NCBI GenBank assembly: GCA_947627995.1
Contig: CANQYE010000007.1
Location: 1 to 52,158, forward strand
Direction of reading: 5' to 3'
Length of the DNA stretch: 52,158 nt
Source of the DNA: an uncultured Bacilli bacterium
GTDB lineage: Bacteria > Bacillota_I > Bacilli_A > RF39 > UBA660
Shown: piece after piece, positions 11,689 to 20,317 of the stretch
Layout: every line of letters begins with the position of its first letter
Numbering within the stretch: the stretch's first letter is position 1
The notes under the pieces: generated by a model
What the model was told of the DNA's origin: nothing
Database searches by the model: none
What the model saw: the letters and a program-made list of their open reading frames with translations, nothing else
Translations under genes and position numbers: made by a program

Positions 11689-12168
11689 TTAATTATTATC
11701 AATAAAATCCTCAATTATTTTAGCAAACTTTTTAGTATTACTTCTATACTTTTTGGGGATGAATTTATTGATGTTTTTTAAATTTTTTTCTAGATCATTT
11801 AAATCTAAGCATCCCAATATATATCCTAAATCGGAAAAAGACTTAACAATTTCTAATTGGTGATTATTAGTATGTTCATTATAAAATTTAAGTCTCGGAA
11901 CAGCTATAACTTTTTTATTATTAACAATTCCTTCCATAATAGATCCCACTCCACCATGGGTTATTAACAAATTGCAATCTTTAATTAATTTAGTCAATTT
12001 AGTTTGTTCTATTAAATTAAAAATTGTCATATTTTCACTTTTATATGTAGTATATCCCGCTTGCACAATTACTTCTTCTTTTATTACTTTTTTTGAAACT
12101 AAATCATCTATTTTTTGTAATAATCTTACAAAAGACTTATCTTGTGTCCCTAATGTTACTAATATCAT
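11689..12168 (-). CDS. Alg13/PssE-like glycosyltransferase subunit (GT28 C-terminal domain)
   Basis: This 159-residue protein matches the donor-binding half of split GT28-type transferases (EpsF, Cps14G, PssE). MILVTLGTQDKSFVRLL is the family N-terminus, and LLITHGGVGSIMEG near residue 90 is the UDP-sugar binding loop. It needs its membrane partner, encoded 40 bases upstream, to add the second sugar to a lipid-linked acceptor at the inner membrane face. The gene ends close to the convergent GT4 gene. Confidence 0.92.
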   Translation of the reverse strand: MILVTLGTQDKSFVRLLQKIDDLVSKKVIKEEVIVQAGYTTYKSENMTIFNLIEQTKLTKLIKDCNLLITHGGVGSIMEGIVNNKKVIAVPRLKFYNEHTNNHQLEIVKSFSDLGYILGCLDLNDLEKNLKNINKFIPKKYRSNTKKFAKIIEDFIDNN

Positions 12169-12208
12169 TAATCCTCCTTTATATAAAGTATCGTTACTTA
12201 AAAATTCA

Positions 12209-12682
12209 TTAAAAAATTAAGCCAGCATAAACAGCTTTAGGATAAAGCTTTAACATGCTTTCCCACTGAACAATAAATAAACTTGCCATATGATAAACAA
12301 GTCGTCCTGTAATCGTTTTTTTTGTTATATTAGCCATCGTTTCAATATAAATTATTTTTGATCTAAAGATAAAACCTAAACAGCACATTGGTCCAGCAGT
12401 ATGAGCTCCAGTAGTAACAATATATTTTGGACGAAATTTTAAAAAATAATATAAACTTATAAAACAATTAGCTAATAATTTAAAAGGATAAGTTAACTTA
12501 TGATCTTTAGTTCCATATATCAAAAAACCACATTTATTTTTATATTTTTTTTTCAAAAAATCATTCGAACTAATTTTTTCTGTAATTATATACGAATCAT
12601 ACTTAGAAAACAAAGACTCAAGTTGCATAAGTTCTTTAAAATGTCCGCCAGTAGACGATATAAAAAGTACTTTTTTTTTCAT
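12209..12682 (-). CDS. Alg14/PssD-like glycosyltransferase subunit
   Basis: This 157-residue protein is the acceptor-binding membrane partner of the Alg13-like protein downstream (EpsE/Cps14F/PssD family). It has an N-terminal FISSTGGHFKELMQL, a hydrophobic stretch around 65-85 and TTGAHTAGPMC near residue 95. It ends AVYAGLIF, like the family's usual YxGxIF end, so it is complete. A TGGTAAAAT extended -10 and GAGGTATC precede the start. Together the pair probably forms one glycosyltransferase of the cell-surface polysaccharide pathway. Confidence 0.92.
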   Translation of the reverse strand: MKKKVLFISSTGGHFKELMQLESLFSKYDSYIITEKISSNDFLKKKYKNKCGFLIYGTKDHKLTYPFKLLANCFISLYYFLKFRPKYIVTTGAHTAGPMCCLGFIFRSKIIYIETMANITKKTITGRLVYHMASLFIVQWESMLKLYPKAVYAGLIF

Positions 12683-12720
12683 AATGATACCTCAAAATAA
12701 TTTTACCATATTAATAATTA

Positions 12721-12760
12721 AAAAAAAATAAAATTTATAGAAATAATTTTAATTTCTATA
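12721..12760 (-). terminator. Terminator of the AbiE/GH3 operon
   Basis: On the minus strand TATAGAAAT (12752-12760) pairs with ATTTCTATA (12736-12744), followed by a T-rich stretch with nine T in a row. It overlaps the GH3 stop codon. Confidence 0.7.
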
Positions 12761-14120
12761 CTAATAACTTTTTATAATATTTCCATGATAAAACTCTAAA
12801 TGCCATTTTATCAATTATTGATTCATTAATCTTTTGATTGTTAATCGCATCTTTAAGAGCATTTATTGTATCTAAATAATTTGTAGTTATCAACATATCA
12901 TTCCCTGATAAAATCGCCTTAATATAAATATCGGGAATTTTATTTACTGCTTGCATATATAAATCATCGGTAATAATAATTCCACTAAAATTTAATTTAT
13001 TTCGTAATAAATTATGAATACTTTTAGAAATAGAAGCAGGGTTATTATTATCTAAACTCATAATAATATTATGACTAATTAATACGATCTCTGCCCCAAC
13101 TTTAATACCGCTTTCAAATGGAGGCAAATTATTATTAATAATGTCATCATAAGTTCTTGAATCAACCGCTATACCTGTATGTGTATTTGAATTATTTCCA
13201 TATCCAGGAAAATGCTTAAGCGCATATGAAACATTATTTTTTTTACTAGCTGCAATAACTGTTTTGGCATAAATAGAAGTTTTGTGAACATCTTCACCCA
13301 ATGTTCTTTCATAAATATAATCTTGCTCATTTGTCGATACATCAACAACTGGTGCTAAATTTAAATTAATACCTAAATTATTTAAAATTTCACTTTTATA
13401 TAAAGTATCTTTTTTAATTAAGTTAAATCCCCCTTCTAAGTAAAGTTCGCGTGATGATTTAAATTTTTCAGCTACTAGATTTTTATTAGAGCTTACTCGA
13501 ACAACTTTACCTCCTTCTTCATCAACTGCTGTTAATATTGGGATTTTACTATTGCTTTGTAAAGTACTAATCATTTCTTTAACTTCTTTTTCTGTCTTGT
13601 CCTTTAAGTCTTTTTCATAAAATAAATAACCACCAAAGTTATAATGATTTAAAATCTCTTTTTGATTTTCATCGGGATATCTTACTAATAATATTTGTGC
13701 TATCTTTTCATCTAAAGTCATTTTTTTTAATAAATTATATGCTTTATTATAATATTTTTGAAATATACCATTGTCTTGAAAATTAGAAGGTAATTTACTA
13801 TTATTTTCATTATTTTGCTTAGTAATTTTCTTTATACTTATACTTTGTAATTCAGTATCTTTATTTAAATTTCCTAAATATTTTATTGATAGAGCATCAC
13901 CCAATTTGAAATTTGTTTCATATTTTAAAGTATATATAATATTTTTGTTATCTTGTATGGATAAATAAGAATCATTTTTTTCTATTACCACACCATTTAA
14001 TTTTAAATAATCTGATCCTTCTTTTTTATTTTTTTCTTCATTTATATTTTCTTTTTTTAATAAACAAATCGCCAAGATAAACATTATAATTAATCCTACA
14101 TATAAAATATTTTTTTTCAT
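12756..14120 (-). CDS. Membrane-anchored GH3 beta-N-acetylhexosaminidase-like protein
   Basis: The 454-residue protein starts with a signal anchor (about 4-24), then a short beta-rich domain (about 40-100) and a GH3 catalytic domain. GH3 landmarks are LTAVDEEGGKVVRV, LKHFPGYGNNSNTHTG (the KHFPG...DTH-type loop of NagZ enzymes) and IITDDL with the nucleophile Asp at about 385. NagZ-type enzymes release GlcNAc from peptidoglycan fragments or glycans; here it acts outside the membrane. The loop reads NTHTG where NagZ usually has DTH, so the catalytic dyad may be altered. It lies 9 bases after the AbiE-type toxin gene. Confidence 0.9.
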   Translation of the reverse strand: MKKNILYVGLIIMFILAICLLKKENINEEKNKKEGSDYLKLNGVVIEKNDSYLSIQDNKNIIYTLKYETNFKLGDALSIKYLGNLNKDTELQSISIKKITKQNNENNSKLPSNFQDNGIFQKYYNKAYNLLKKMTLDEKIAQILLVRYPDENQKEILNHYNFGGYLFYEKDLKDKTEKEVKEMISTLQSNSKIPILTAVDEEGGKVVRVSSNKNLVAEKFKSSRELYLEGGFNLIKKDTLYKSEILNNLGINLNLAPVVDVSTNEQDYIYERTLGEDVHKTSIYAKTVIAASKKNNVSYALKHFPGYGNNSNTHTGIAVDSRTYDDIINNNLPPFESGIKVGAEIVLISHNIIMSLDNNNPASISKSIHNLLRNKLNFSGIIITDDLYMQAVNKIPDIYIKAILSGNDMLITTNYLDTINALKDAINNQKINESIIDKMAFRVLSWKYYKKLLV

Positions 14121-14129
14121 ATTATCTCC

Positions 14130-15074
14130 TTAATATACTTGCAACTCAGTAAATATATTTTTGATTACTTCTAATGTTTCTTTTATTTCATTTATTGTAA
14201 ATTTTGAACTCTCGTCTAAAACATAAGTATCTTGCATTTGATTAAATGCTCTAATTAAACTTATATTAAATTCATTATTTAAATAATGAAAATCTTTTAT
14301 TTCAACATTACTTTTAATTCCTCCGTATCTTAAATTTTCTTCCTCTCTTTCATAAGCAATTATTTTTTCTAATTCTTGCTTATTATTTAAAAATTTCTTT
14401 ATTACTTCTTCTTTCATTAAAATATTTAAATCGTATATGTGTTTTGCAACATCATAATATTGATCTTTTAAATAATAATGCTCTGCTGCAAATATTTTAT
14501 CCATAAATATTCGTTCTAGTTTTACAATTTCTATTTCAAAATCAGATATATCATAAATATCTTTTAATATTTGCTTTTGTTCTTCTGAAGCATATTTATA
14601 AATTAATGGTTCAATAGTATATTTAGATATTGGTTCACTCACAGTAAAAGAAGTGGCTTCTATTTGAATCTTACCTGCCTTAAACAATGCTGATAAGCTA
14701 AATAAAGAATCATATTCAAAAAAAGAAATAATACTATCTTTATCTATTTTCCGTTGTTCCTCAATAAGGATTAAACCATCAATATTATACCCATAAGCAG
14801 CATCTTTTAGTCTTTTTCTATTAAAATTTTTAGATTCTTCTTTATCTACTCTTACAGTCAAATCAATATCTTCGGAAAAACGTACCATTTTATCAAGTAT
14901 CTTATATAAAGCTGTGCCCCCTTTAAAATATGCTGGTAAATTATTTTCTCTTTGTTTTCTAGAAAGATCTTTTAATATTAGACAAACATAATAATCTTTT
15001 TCTAAAATTTCTTCACTAATACCAGATATTTCACTTACTTCTATTATTAATTCTTCAAGTATTTCCCTGCTCAT
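14130..15074 (-). CDS. AbiEii/AbiGii-type nucleotidyltransferase toxin
   Basis: This 314-residue protein belongs to the AbiEii (COG2253) nucleotidyltransferases. YFKGGTALYK near residue 50 is the GGT-type motif, and SEDIDLTV near 70 gives the metal-binding DxD; charged motifs near 190-200 complete the fold. AbiEii toxins arrest growth, in studied cases by modifying tRNA 3' ends, and are neutralised by the AbiEi partner in phage defence. AGGAGG overlapping the antitoxin stop precedes its ATG, so the two are coupled. The target here is unknown. Confidence 0.9.
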   Translation of the reverse strand: MSREILEELIIEVSEISGISEEILEKDYYVCLILKDLSRKQRENNLPAYFKGGTALYKILDKMVRFSEDIDLTVRVDKEESKNFNRKRLKDAAYGYNIDGLILIEEQRKIDKDSIISFFEYDSLFSLSALFKAGKIQIEATSFTVSEPISKYTIEPLIYKYASEEQKQILKDIYDISDFEIEIVKLERIFMDKIFAAEHYYLKDQYYDVAKHIYDLNILMKEEVIKKFLNNKQELEKIIAYEREEENLRYGGIKSNVEIKDFHYLNNEFNISLIRAFNQMQDTYVLDESSKFTINEIKETLEVIKNIFTELQVY

Positions 15075-15082
15075 TTTTCCTC

Positions 15083-15718
15083 CTATATTAAATCATATAA
15101 TATATCCACTGCTTTTTTATTATTAGTTTCTTTAGCGTATTTAAATATTTTTTCATAATTTAGTTTGTTTTGTTTTATAAAATCTTTAATAATAACACTT
15201 GCTTTTCTTTTTTCAAATTTTATTTTTTCTTTATTCTCTAAAACATCTAATAATTGTAAATATAAGTAATTATTATTATTTATCTTTATTTTTGGTTTTT
15301 TAATACAAACATTAAGTTTGGCAATCCTACATTTATTCTTATTTGGACATGCATTTGTAATTATTAAAACATCTTTTGGCACTTGTGTCGTAAGACCAAG
15401 CTTATTATATAAATATGCTCCTGAATAATATCCATTTATTCTTTTATTATTATATAAATATTTTTTTCTAATTATTTTACTTTTATTTAATGACTTAGGA
15501 CCCAAAATACCAGTTTTAGGTTTATAATAAATTCCTTTTTCGTAATGTTTAATAATATTATTTTTTTCTAATCTGTTTATATATACATTTAAACTTTTCA
15601 AATTAACATTTTCATTCGTAGATTTTTTTTTAAAATACTCTTGAATTTCTTTAGTTGTTATAGGTTCACCATCAGGATATTTACTAATAAATTTAATTAA
15701 ATAATCTTTATAATTCAT
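15083..15718 (-). CDS. AbiEi-like antitoxin / transcriptional regulator (DUF6088 type)
   Basis: The 211-residue protein has an N-terminal winged helix (about 1-65, with an EPITTKEIQEYF helix and EKGIYYKP wing) followed by a C-terminal domain with GYYSGAYLYNKLGLTTQVP, the usual form of AbiEi/DUF6088 antitoxins. It precedes its toxin by 8 bases. AbiEi proteins repress their own operon through inverted repeats, and such a repeat lies in the promoter (15733-15779). Family membership is clear from order and motifs; the antitoxin activity is inferred. Confidence 0.87.
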   Translation of the reverse strand: MNYKDYLIKFISKYPDGEPITTKEIQEYFKKKSTNENVNLKSLNVYINRLEKNNIIKHYEKGIYYKPKTGILGPKSLNKSKIIRKKYLYNNKRINGYYSGAYLYNKLGLTTQVPKDVLIITNACPNKNKCRIAKLNVCIKKPKIKINNNNYLYLQLLDVLENKEKIKFEKRKASVIIKDFIKQNKLNYEKIFKYAKETNNKKAVDILYDLI

Positions 15719-15732
15719 TGTTTCACCCCATT

Positions 15733-15779
15733 GTTATTATAATATTATTATATCCGGTGTTTTTTCATAATATAATAAC
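15733..15779. promoter_or_regulatory. Inverted repeat operator/promoter of the AbiE operon
   Basis: GTTATTATAATATTAT (15733-15748) is mirrored by ATAATATAATAAC (15767-15779), an imperfect inverted repeat about 20 bp apart. It lies just upstream of the antitoxin start and contains TATAAT-like -10 sequences. AbiEi-type antitoxins bind such repeats for autoregulation, so this is the likely operator. Confidence 0.55.
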
Positions 15780-15806
15780 ATTATATATCTTATTCACATA
15801 AAAGTC

Positions 15807-15836
15807 AAAAAAAAGCCCATTTTGAGCTTTTTTTTT
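15807..15836 (-). terminator. Terminator of the Gtr operon
   Basis: On the minus strand AAGCTC pairs with GGGCTT across a five-base loop, followed by eight T. It lies 12 bases past the gtrA-like stop and separates that operon from the AbiE operator. Confidence 0.8.
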
Positions 15837-15847
15837 ACTACGTATAA

Positions 15848-16264
15848 TTATTTTTTAAAAACAAATAATTTACTAAAAATATAATTGGAAATAATAACAA
15901 TAACTTGTGCAATTAACTTAGCCAATTTATCATTCCAACCAAGAATAGTAACCAATAAAAACATTAAAAACATATCCATTAAAAGCGTTAAAACTCTAGC
16001 TCCAACAAAAGATGAAATTTCTTTCATATAATTTTTATTTTTACTTTTAAAGACAAAGATTCTATTTGTTATATAAGCAAAAGCTACAGAAATAGTCCAA
16101 GATAAAATATTAGCAATTTGCAATTGAATAGCATTTTGTGGGCTTAATATTGTAAAAACTAAACCATAATACACAATTAAAGATACTAAAGTTGTCAAAA
16201 CTCCAATTATTAAATAATTGATAATTTCTGAATATTTTTTAAATAAAATTCTTATATTTTTCAT
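15848..16264 (-). CDS. GtrA family membrane protein
   Basis: This 138-residue protein has four transmembrane helices (about 15-35, 45-65, 85-105, 112-132) and the family pattern YLIIGVLTTLVSLIVYYGL...SYAYITNR.FVF (here AFAYITNRIFVF). GtrA-like proteins are thought to help flip undecaprenyl-phosphate-linked sugars to the outer face for glycosylation of wall polymers. It is last in an operon with a GtrB-like GT2 and two polytopic proteins, the usual three-part Gtr system with one extra membrane protein. Confidence 0.9.
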   Translation of the reverse strand: MKNIRILFKKYSEIINYLIIGVLTTLVSLIVYYGLVFTILSPQNAIQLQIANILSWTISVAFAYITNRIFVFKSKNKNYMKEISSFVGARVLTLLMDMFLMFLLVTILGWNDKLAKLIAQVIVIISNYIFSKLFVFKK

Positions 16265-16266
16265 AA

Positions 16267-18051
16267 TTATTCTCCTATTAAATATTCATTTAAAACATTT
16301 TCATATAAATTTTTATATTTTTCTGATTCTTCTTTTAAAGCGTCCTTATATAATTTTATTTCGTTATTATCATAAGGAATTATTCTTTCATATATTAGCA
16401 GCTGATAATTATTTTTTAAATCAAATTTTTTAATTAATTTAAATTTATTTTCATTTACTAATCCATTAAATACTTCATTATATTTATATTCAATAGACGT
16501 TGCATCAAACGGAGTAGTAGTAATAACATATTTAGCTGTTAATAAATCGCCAGGGAACAAATGGACTCCAATAATAGACGAACCATAAGGCAAATAAGAG
16601 CTTATTGTGTTATCTGGTTTAAATATATTACGAAATTTATCAGGATTAATCATATTATTATGTGTTATCATATATGCTCTATTTTCAGAATTTAATTTAT
16701 CTTTTAGCCATTTAGCGATGTTTTTAATTTCTTTATAATTTTCATCATCACTAACTGATATTGGCACATTCGTAAAAATTTTAGTATCATTTATTCTATA
16801 AATCCCCATACTAAAGTTAATTAATAATGTAAGTATAATTATATAACAAAAAAATTCCATTTCATTTTTTATAAAATAATTTAATAAAATTATCTCAAAA
16901 TATATGTAAAAAATTATAAGCAATAACGAATGATGTAAACCCATATTTTGAATTCTAGTAAATAAATAAATTATAATAAAATAACCTACTATAGCTAATA
17001 CACTATTTAAACGAGTATTCTTATTTTTAATACCCATTACAATACCAAACATTATAATAATTAGATTTAAAATTCCAAGATGTAAAACTTGATTTTTAAG
17101 TTCGCCAATAAAGCCATTGCCCAAATAAAAACTATATGAAGATGAGTAATTATTAATTAAAATATTTTTAAACATTGGAAATAAAAGTATCCCAATAAAT
17201 AAAATTGAAATTATGGCAAATTTAAAACCATTTGTAATTATAATTTTAAAATCTTTTTTATTTTCTATTAAAATTTTAATAACATAAATTATGTAATAAG
17301 CTATAACAAAATACATATACCATCTTCTGGTAATTATTAATGCAAAAGTTAAAATAAGTAATAATAGCAATCGATCAAATTCTATCTTTTTAAAATTATA
17401 ATCAATAGTTAAAAATATTATCAAAAATACAAATACCATTCCAAATATATCTGGTTGCCCCATAATAAACGTTGAATGCAAAATCGGCATTAGTATAAAA
17501 ATTAATAATGACGGAATAAAAACTTTATTATTACACATTTTTTTTATTAATAACGAAAAAGATAAAATAATATATGGAATAAAAATTAATACACAACTAA
17601 TTAAATATGCATTAATTGTTTTACTAGAAAATTTATAAAATATTTCTACAAAAAAAGATAAAAAAGTTCCATATTCTCCAGACCAAGTTCCTCCACCAAA
17701 ATATCTAATTCCTCGGAAAAGACTGATACCAAATGCATCGGATAATTCATTTTGTAAATTATAATAGCAAGAAAAATCCATGTAGTAAATAAATTTACGA
17801 GTTAAAATGCTAATTATATAAAACGCATATAGTAAAATAATTAATAGTATAATAAATATTTTTTCTTTTGTTGAAAATTTAATATTAAATCTTTTAATTA
17901 AATATTTAAAAATCATTATCAAAAATAAATTGGATGCAATACTTAAAAATATTAAAACATTAAAACCTACTAACCCTAATACTAAAGATAAAACTAAAGC
18001 AACACTAAAAAAAGTAAATAATAATTTATCTAACTTATCAATTTTTTTCAT
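16267..18051 (-). CDS. Polytopic membrane protein, probable GT-C glycosyltransferase
   Basis: This 594-residue protein has about 11-12 hydrophobic helices in its first 420 residues and a soluble C-terminal domain of about 170 residues outside the membrane (starting near NDTKIFTNVPISVSDDENY). The topology fits the GT-C enzymes that use lipid-linked sugars, and its place between a GtrB/GT-C pair and GtrA suggests it is the specificity transferase of this Gtr cluster. The first large loop (after helix 3) holds FRGIRYFGGGTWSGEYG, a region that could carry catalytic acids. No family was recognised with certainty. Confidence 0.75.
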   Translation of the reverse strand: MKKIDKLDKLLFTFFSVALVLSLVLGLVGFNVLIFLSIASNLFLIMIFKYLIKRFNIKFSTKEKIFIILLIILLYAFYIISILTRKFIYYMDFSCYYNLQNELSDAFGISLFRGIRYFGGGTWSGEYGTFLSFFVEIFYKFSSKTINAYLISCVLIFIPYIILSFSLLIKKMCNNKVFIPSLLIFILMPILHSTFIMGQPDIFGMVFVFLIIFLTIDYNFKKIEFDRLLLLLILTFALIITRRWYMYFVIAYYIIYVIKILIENKKDFKIIITNGFKFAIISILFIGILLFPMFKNILINNYSSSYSFYLGNGFIGELKNQVLHLGILNLIIIMFGIVMGIKNKNTRLNSVLAIVGYFIIIYLFTRIQNMGLHHSLLLIIFYIYFEIILLNYFIKNEMEFFCYIIILTLLINFSMGIYRINDTKIFTNVPISVSDDENYKEIKNIAKWLKDKLNSENRAYMITHNNMINPDKFRNIFKPDNTISSYLPYGSSIIGVHLFPGDLLTAKYVITTTPFDATSIEYKYNEVFNGLVNENKFKLIKKFDLKNNYQLLIYERIIPYDNNEIKLYKDALKEESEKYKNLYENVLNEYLIGE

Positions 18052-18086
18052 TTTCTAAAGCTCACCTATTTCTATTTTGTTTTATA

Positions 18087-19244
18087 CTAATTGTTTTTTA
18101 AATCATATAAAATATTTTTAGCAAAATATATAATAGATATTCCATATATAATACTTAAAATTGGTATAAAAGTAATATCAAAATAATTTAAATACTTAGA
18201 ATACATAAGTAGTGCATTAATATTCAAAATTAATATAAACGAGAAATTCTTGCGATAACATAGTAAATAAATAAATGATAGTATTTCAGCTACATAAGCA
18301 TATCTATCATGCATACTTGGCAAAAAGTATGTTACCAAAACTATTATTAAAATTGATAAACCTAAAATTTTTTCTTTATTCCATTTAACTTTCTTTAAAA
18401 GTACATAAAATAATAATAATGCACATACTATAAAAGTAAAAATTATTCCGGCTTTATAATAATCTAAATTTGAATTACTTAAAATATTATATATATTAGG
18501 AAAATTATTTACTAAACTATCTTTATATGTTCCCGCTTGATTAAAATATACCATTAAACAATCTTTTATTGGTTTTCCAAAAATAATAGCTGGTAAGCAT
18601 AGTACAAAATTCATTATCGGAACCAACAAAAAATTAAGAATAGAAAATGATTTTTTAGAAAAATATAATATTAAATATAATGGCAATATAAATATAAATT
18701 GAAATTTAAATGCGAAAGATATCCCCAATAAAATAAATGATTTAGTATATTTTTCTTTCATAAGATATACAAGTGATAAAACAACAAATGTAGCATATAT
18801 AGAATCGCATTGTCCCCACATAGAACTATTCATTAATACTTGGGGTACAAATAACATAATAATATAGGTTAATACAAATATTAATTTTTTATTTTTAGAA
18901 ACACAGGTTGTTGCTAACCATCCACAAGCTAATGCTAAAAGGAAATCAAACCCTATTGATACTGCTTTTATTAAATATAAATCTTTTATTGGTAAATAGG
19001 TTAATAAAGCTAGTATAGTCATATATGGAGCATTATAATCTCCTGGATAATGTCTTAATGCATTTAATCCACCATTTTGTTTTAAATAGTCAAACCAATT
19101 ATGTAAAAAAATAGTGTAATCATCTGATTCAAATTTTAAAAATATAAATCTAATAAGAACAGCTAATATAGTTATTATAGCAACTAAAATTTTTATATAA
19201 TGTTTATGGAAAAAATTTAAAAAGTTTTTTTCGACATTTGTCAT
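18087..19244 (-). CDS. Polytopic mannosyltransferase-like GT-C protein (GT87/GT39 type)
   Basis: The 385-residue protein has about ten helices. The first outer loop has KFESDDYTIFLHNWFDYLKQNGG, an acidic pair typical of GT-C catalytic loops, and later MWGQCDSIYATFVVLSL, the W-G-Q-xD motif seen in GT87/PIG-M-like transferases. I choose the ATG at 19244 because AAGG lies 8 bases upstream; the ATG at 19259 lacks a site and overlaps the previous gene. It would use an undecaprenyl-phosphate sugar made by the GtrB-like protein. Confidence 0.82.
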   Translation of the reverse strand: MTNVEKNFLNFFHKHYIKILVAIITILAVLIRFIFLKFESDDYTIFLHNWFDYLKQNGGLNALRHYPGDYNAPYMTILALLTYLPIKDLYLIKAVSIGFDFLLALACGWLATTCVSKNKKLIFVLTYIIMLFVPQVLMNSSMWGQCDSIYATFVVLSLVYLMKEKYTKSFILLGISFAFKFQFIFILPLYLILYFSKKSFSILNFLLVPIMNFVLCLPAIIFGKPIKDCLMVYFNQAGTYKDSLVNNFPNIYNILSNSNLDYYKAGIIFTFIVCALLLFYVLLKKVKWNKEKILGLSILIIVLVTYFLPSMHDRYAYVAEILSFIYLLCYRKNFSFILILNINALLMYSKYLNYFDITFIPILSIIYGISIIYFAKNILYDLKNN

Positions 19245-19245
19245 G

Positions 19246-20205
19246 TTATTTACCTTCATTTAAATTTTTAGAAATTATAAATTTTGGTCTAGATTTAGTT
19301 TCATTATATATTTTGCCGATATATTCTCCAATGATTCCAATAGCTAGCATTTGAATTGCAGAAACAAGCCAAACTGAACAAACTATAAAAGTCCATCCTG
19401 CAACTGCTTTCCCTATACATTTTATAACTATACAATATATAAGTACCAATATACTAATTATAAACATTAATAATCCTAATCCTAAGACGAATCTTATAGG
19501 CTTTATACTAAATGATGTAATACCATCCCATGCAAAATTAAGCATTTTTTTCAGCGGATATTTTGACTTTCCAGCAAATCTTTCATTTCTTTCATAGTAA
19601 ACTACATCACTTTTAAAACCAATTAATGGAAAAATACCTCTTAAAAATAAATTTACTTCTTTATAATTTTCTAATTCATCTAAAACTCTTTTACTCGCTA
19701 ACCTATAATCAGCATGATTAAAAACAATATCAACGCCCATAAATTTCATGAATTTATAAAAACCTTCTGCTGTAGTTTTTTTAAACCATGTATCTTTTTT
19801 TCTAGAGCTTCGTACTCCATAAACTATTTCATTACCATTTTGATAGCTTTCAAGCATATCATCTATAGCATTAATATCATCTTGTAAATCTGCGTCCATG
19901 CTTATCACAACATCGGCATATTTTTTTGCAGTCATTAAACCAGCTAATAATGCATTTTGATGGCCTCTATTACGTGATAAACAAATCCCTGTAAATAATT
20001 CTTCATTTTTATGAATTTTCTCAATTAATTCCCATGTTTTATCTTTAGATCCATCATTAACATACATCACTTTGCTTTCTTGACTAATTATTTTTTTACT
20101 AATTAAATTATTCATTTTTTCTTTTAATCTTTTTGTAGTTTCATTTAAGACTTCTTCTTCGTTATAGCAAGGAATAACAACATATAAAATATTAATTTTT
20201 TTCAT
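19246..20205 (-). CDS. GtrB-like undecaprenyl-phosphate glycosyltransferase (GT2)
   Basis: The 319-residue protein has a cytosolic GT2 domain (VIPCYNEEEVLNE near residue 10, NDGSKDKTWE, and the DADLQDD metal motif near residue 105) and two C-terminal helices (about 235-255, 270-290). This is the dolichol-phosphate mannosyltransferase-like layout of GtrB, which loads a sugar on undecaprenyl phosphate. GGAGG precedes the start. It is first in a four-gene operon that ends with GtrA. Confidence 0.92.
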   Translation of the reverse strand: MKKINILYVVIPCYNEEEVLNETTKRLKEKMNNLISKKIISQESKVMYVNDGSKDKTWELIEKIHKNEELFTGICLSRNRGHQNALLAGLMTAKKYADVVISMDADLQDDINAIDDMLESYQNGNEIVYGVRSSRKKDTWFKKTTAEGFYKFMKFMGVDIVFNHADYRLASKRVLDELENYKEVNLFLRGIFPLIGFKSDVVYYERNERFAGKSKYPLKKMLNFAWDGITSFSIKPIRFVLGLGLLMFIISILVLIYCIVIKCIGKAVAGWTFIVCSVWLVSAIQMLAIGIIGEYIGKIYNETKSRPKFIISKNLNEGK

Positions 20206-20266
20206 ACTACCTCCAATAAAATTTTAACATATTATAATTAATAATAAAACCTTAAAACTTGTTTAA

Positions 20267-20295
20267 TTGGAAAAATTTTCAATCTATGGTATACT
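20267..20295 (+). promoter_or_regulatory. Promoter of the acyltransferase operon
   Basis: TTGGAA (20267-20272) and TATACT (20290-20295) are 17 bp apart. AGGAGG at 20306-20311 and the ATG at 20318 follow, giving a short leader. Confidence 0.75.
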
Positions 20296-20317
20296 TTTAA
20301 TAAATAGGAGGTTTTCT

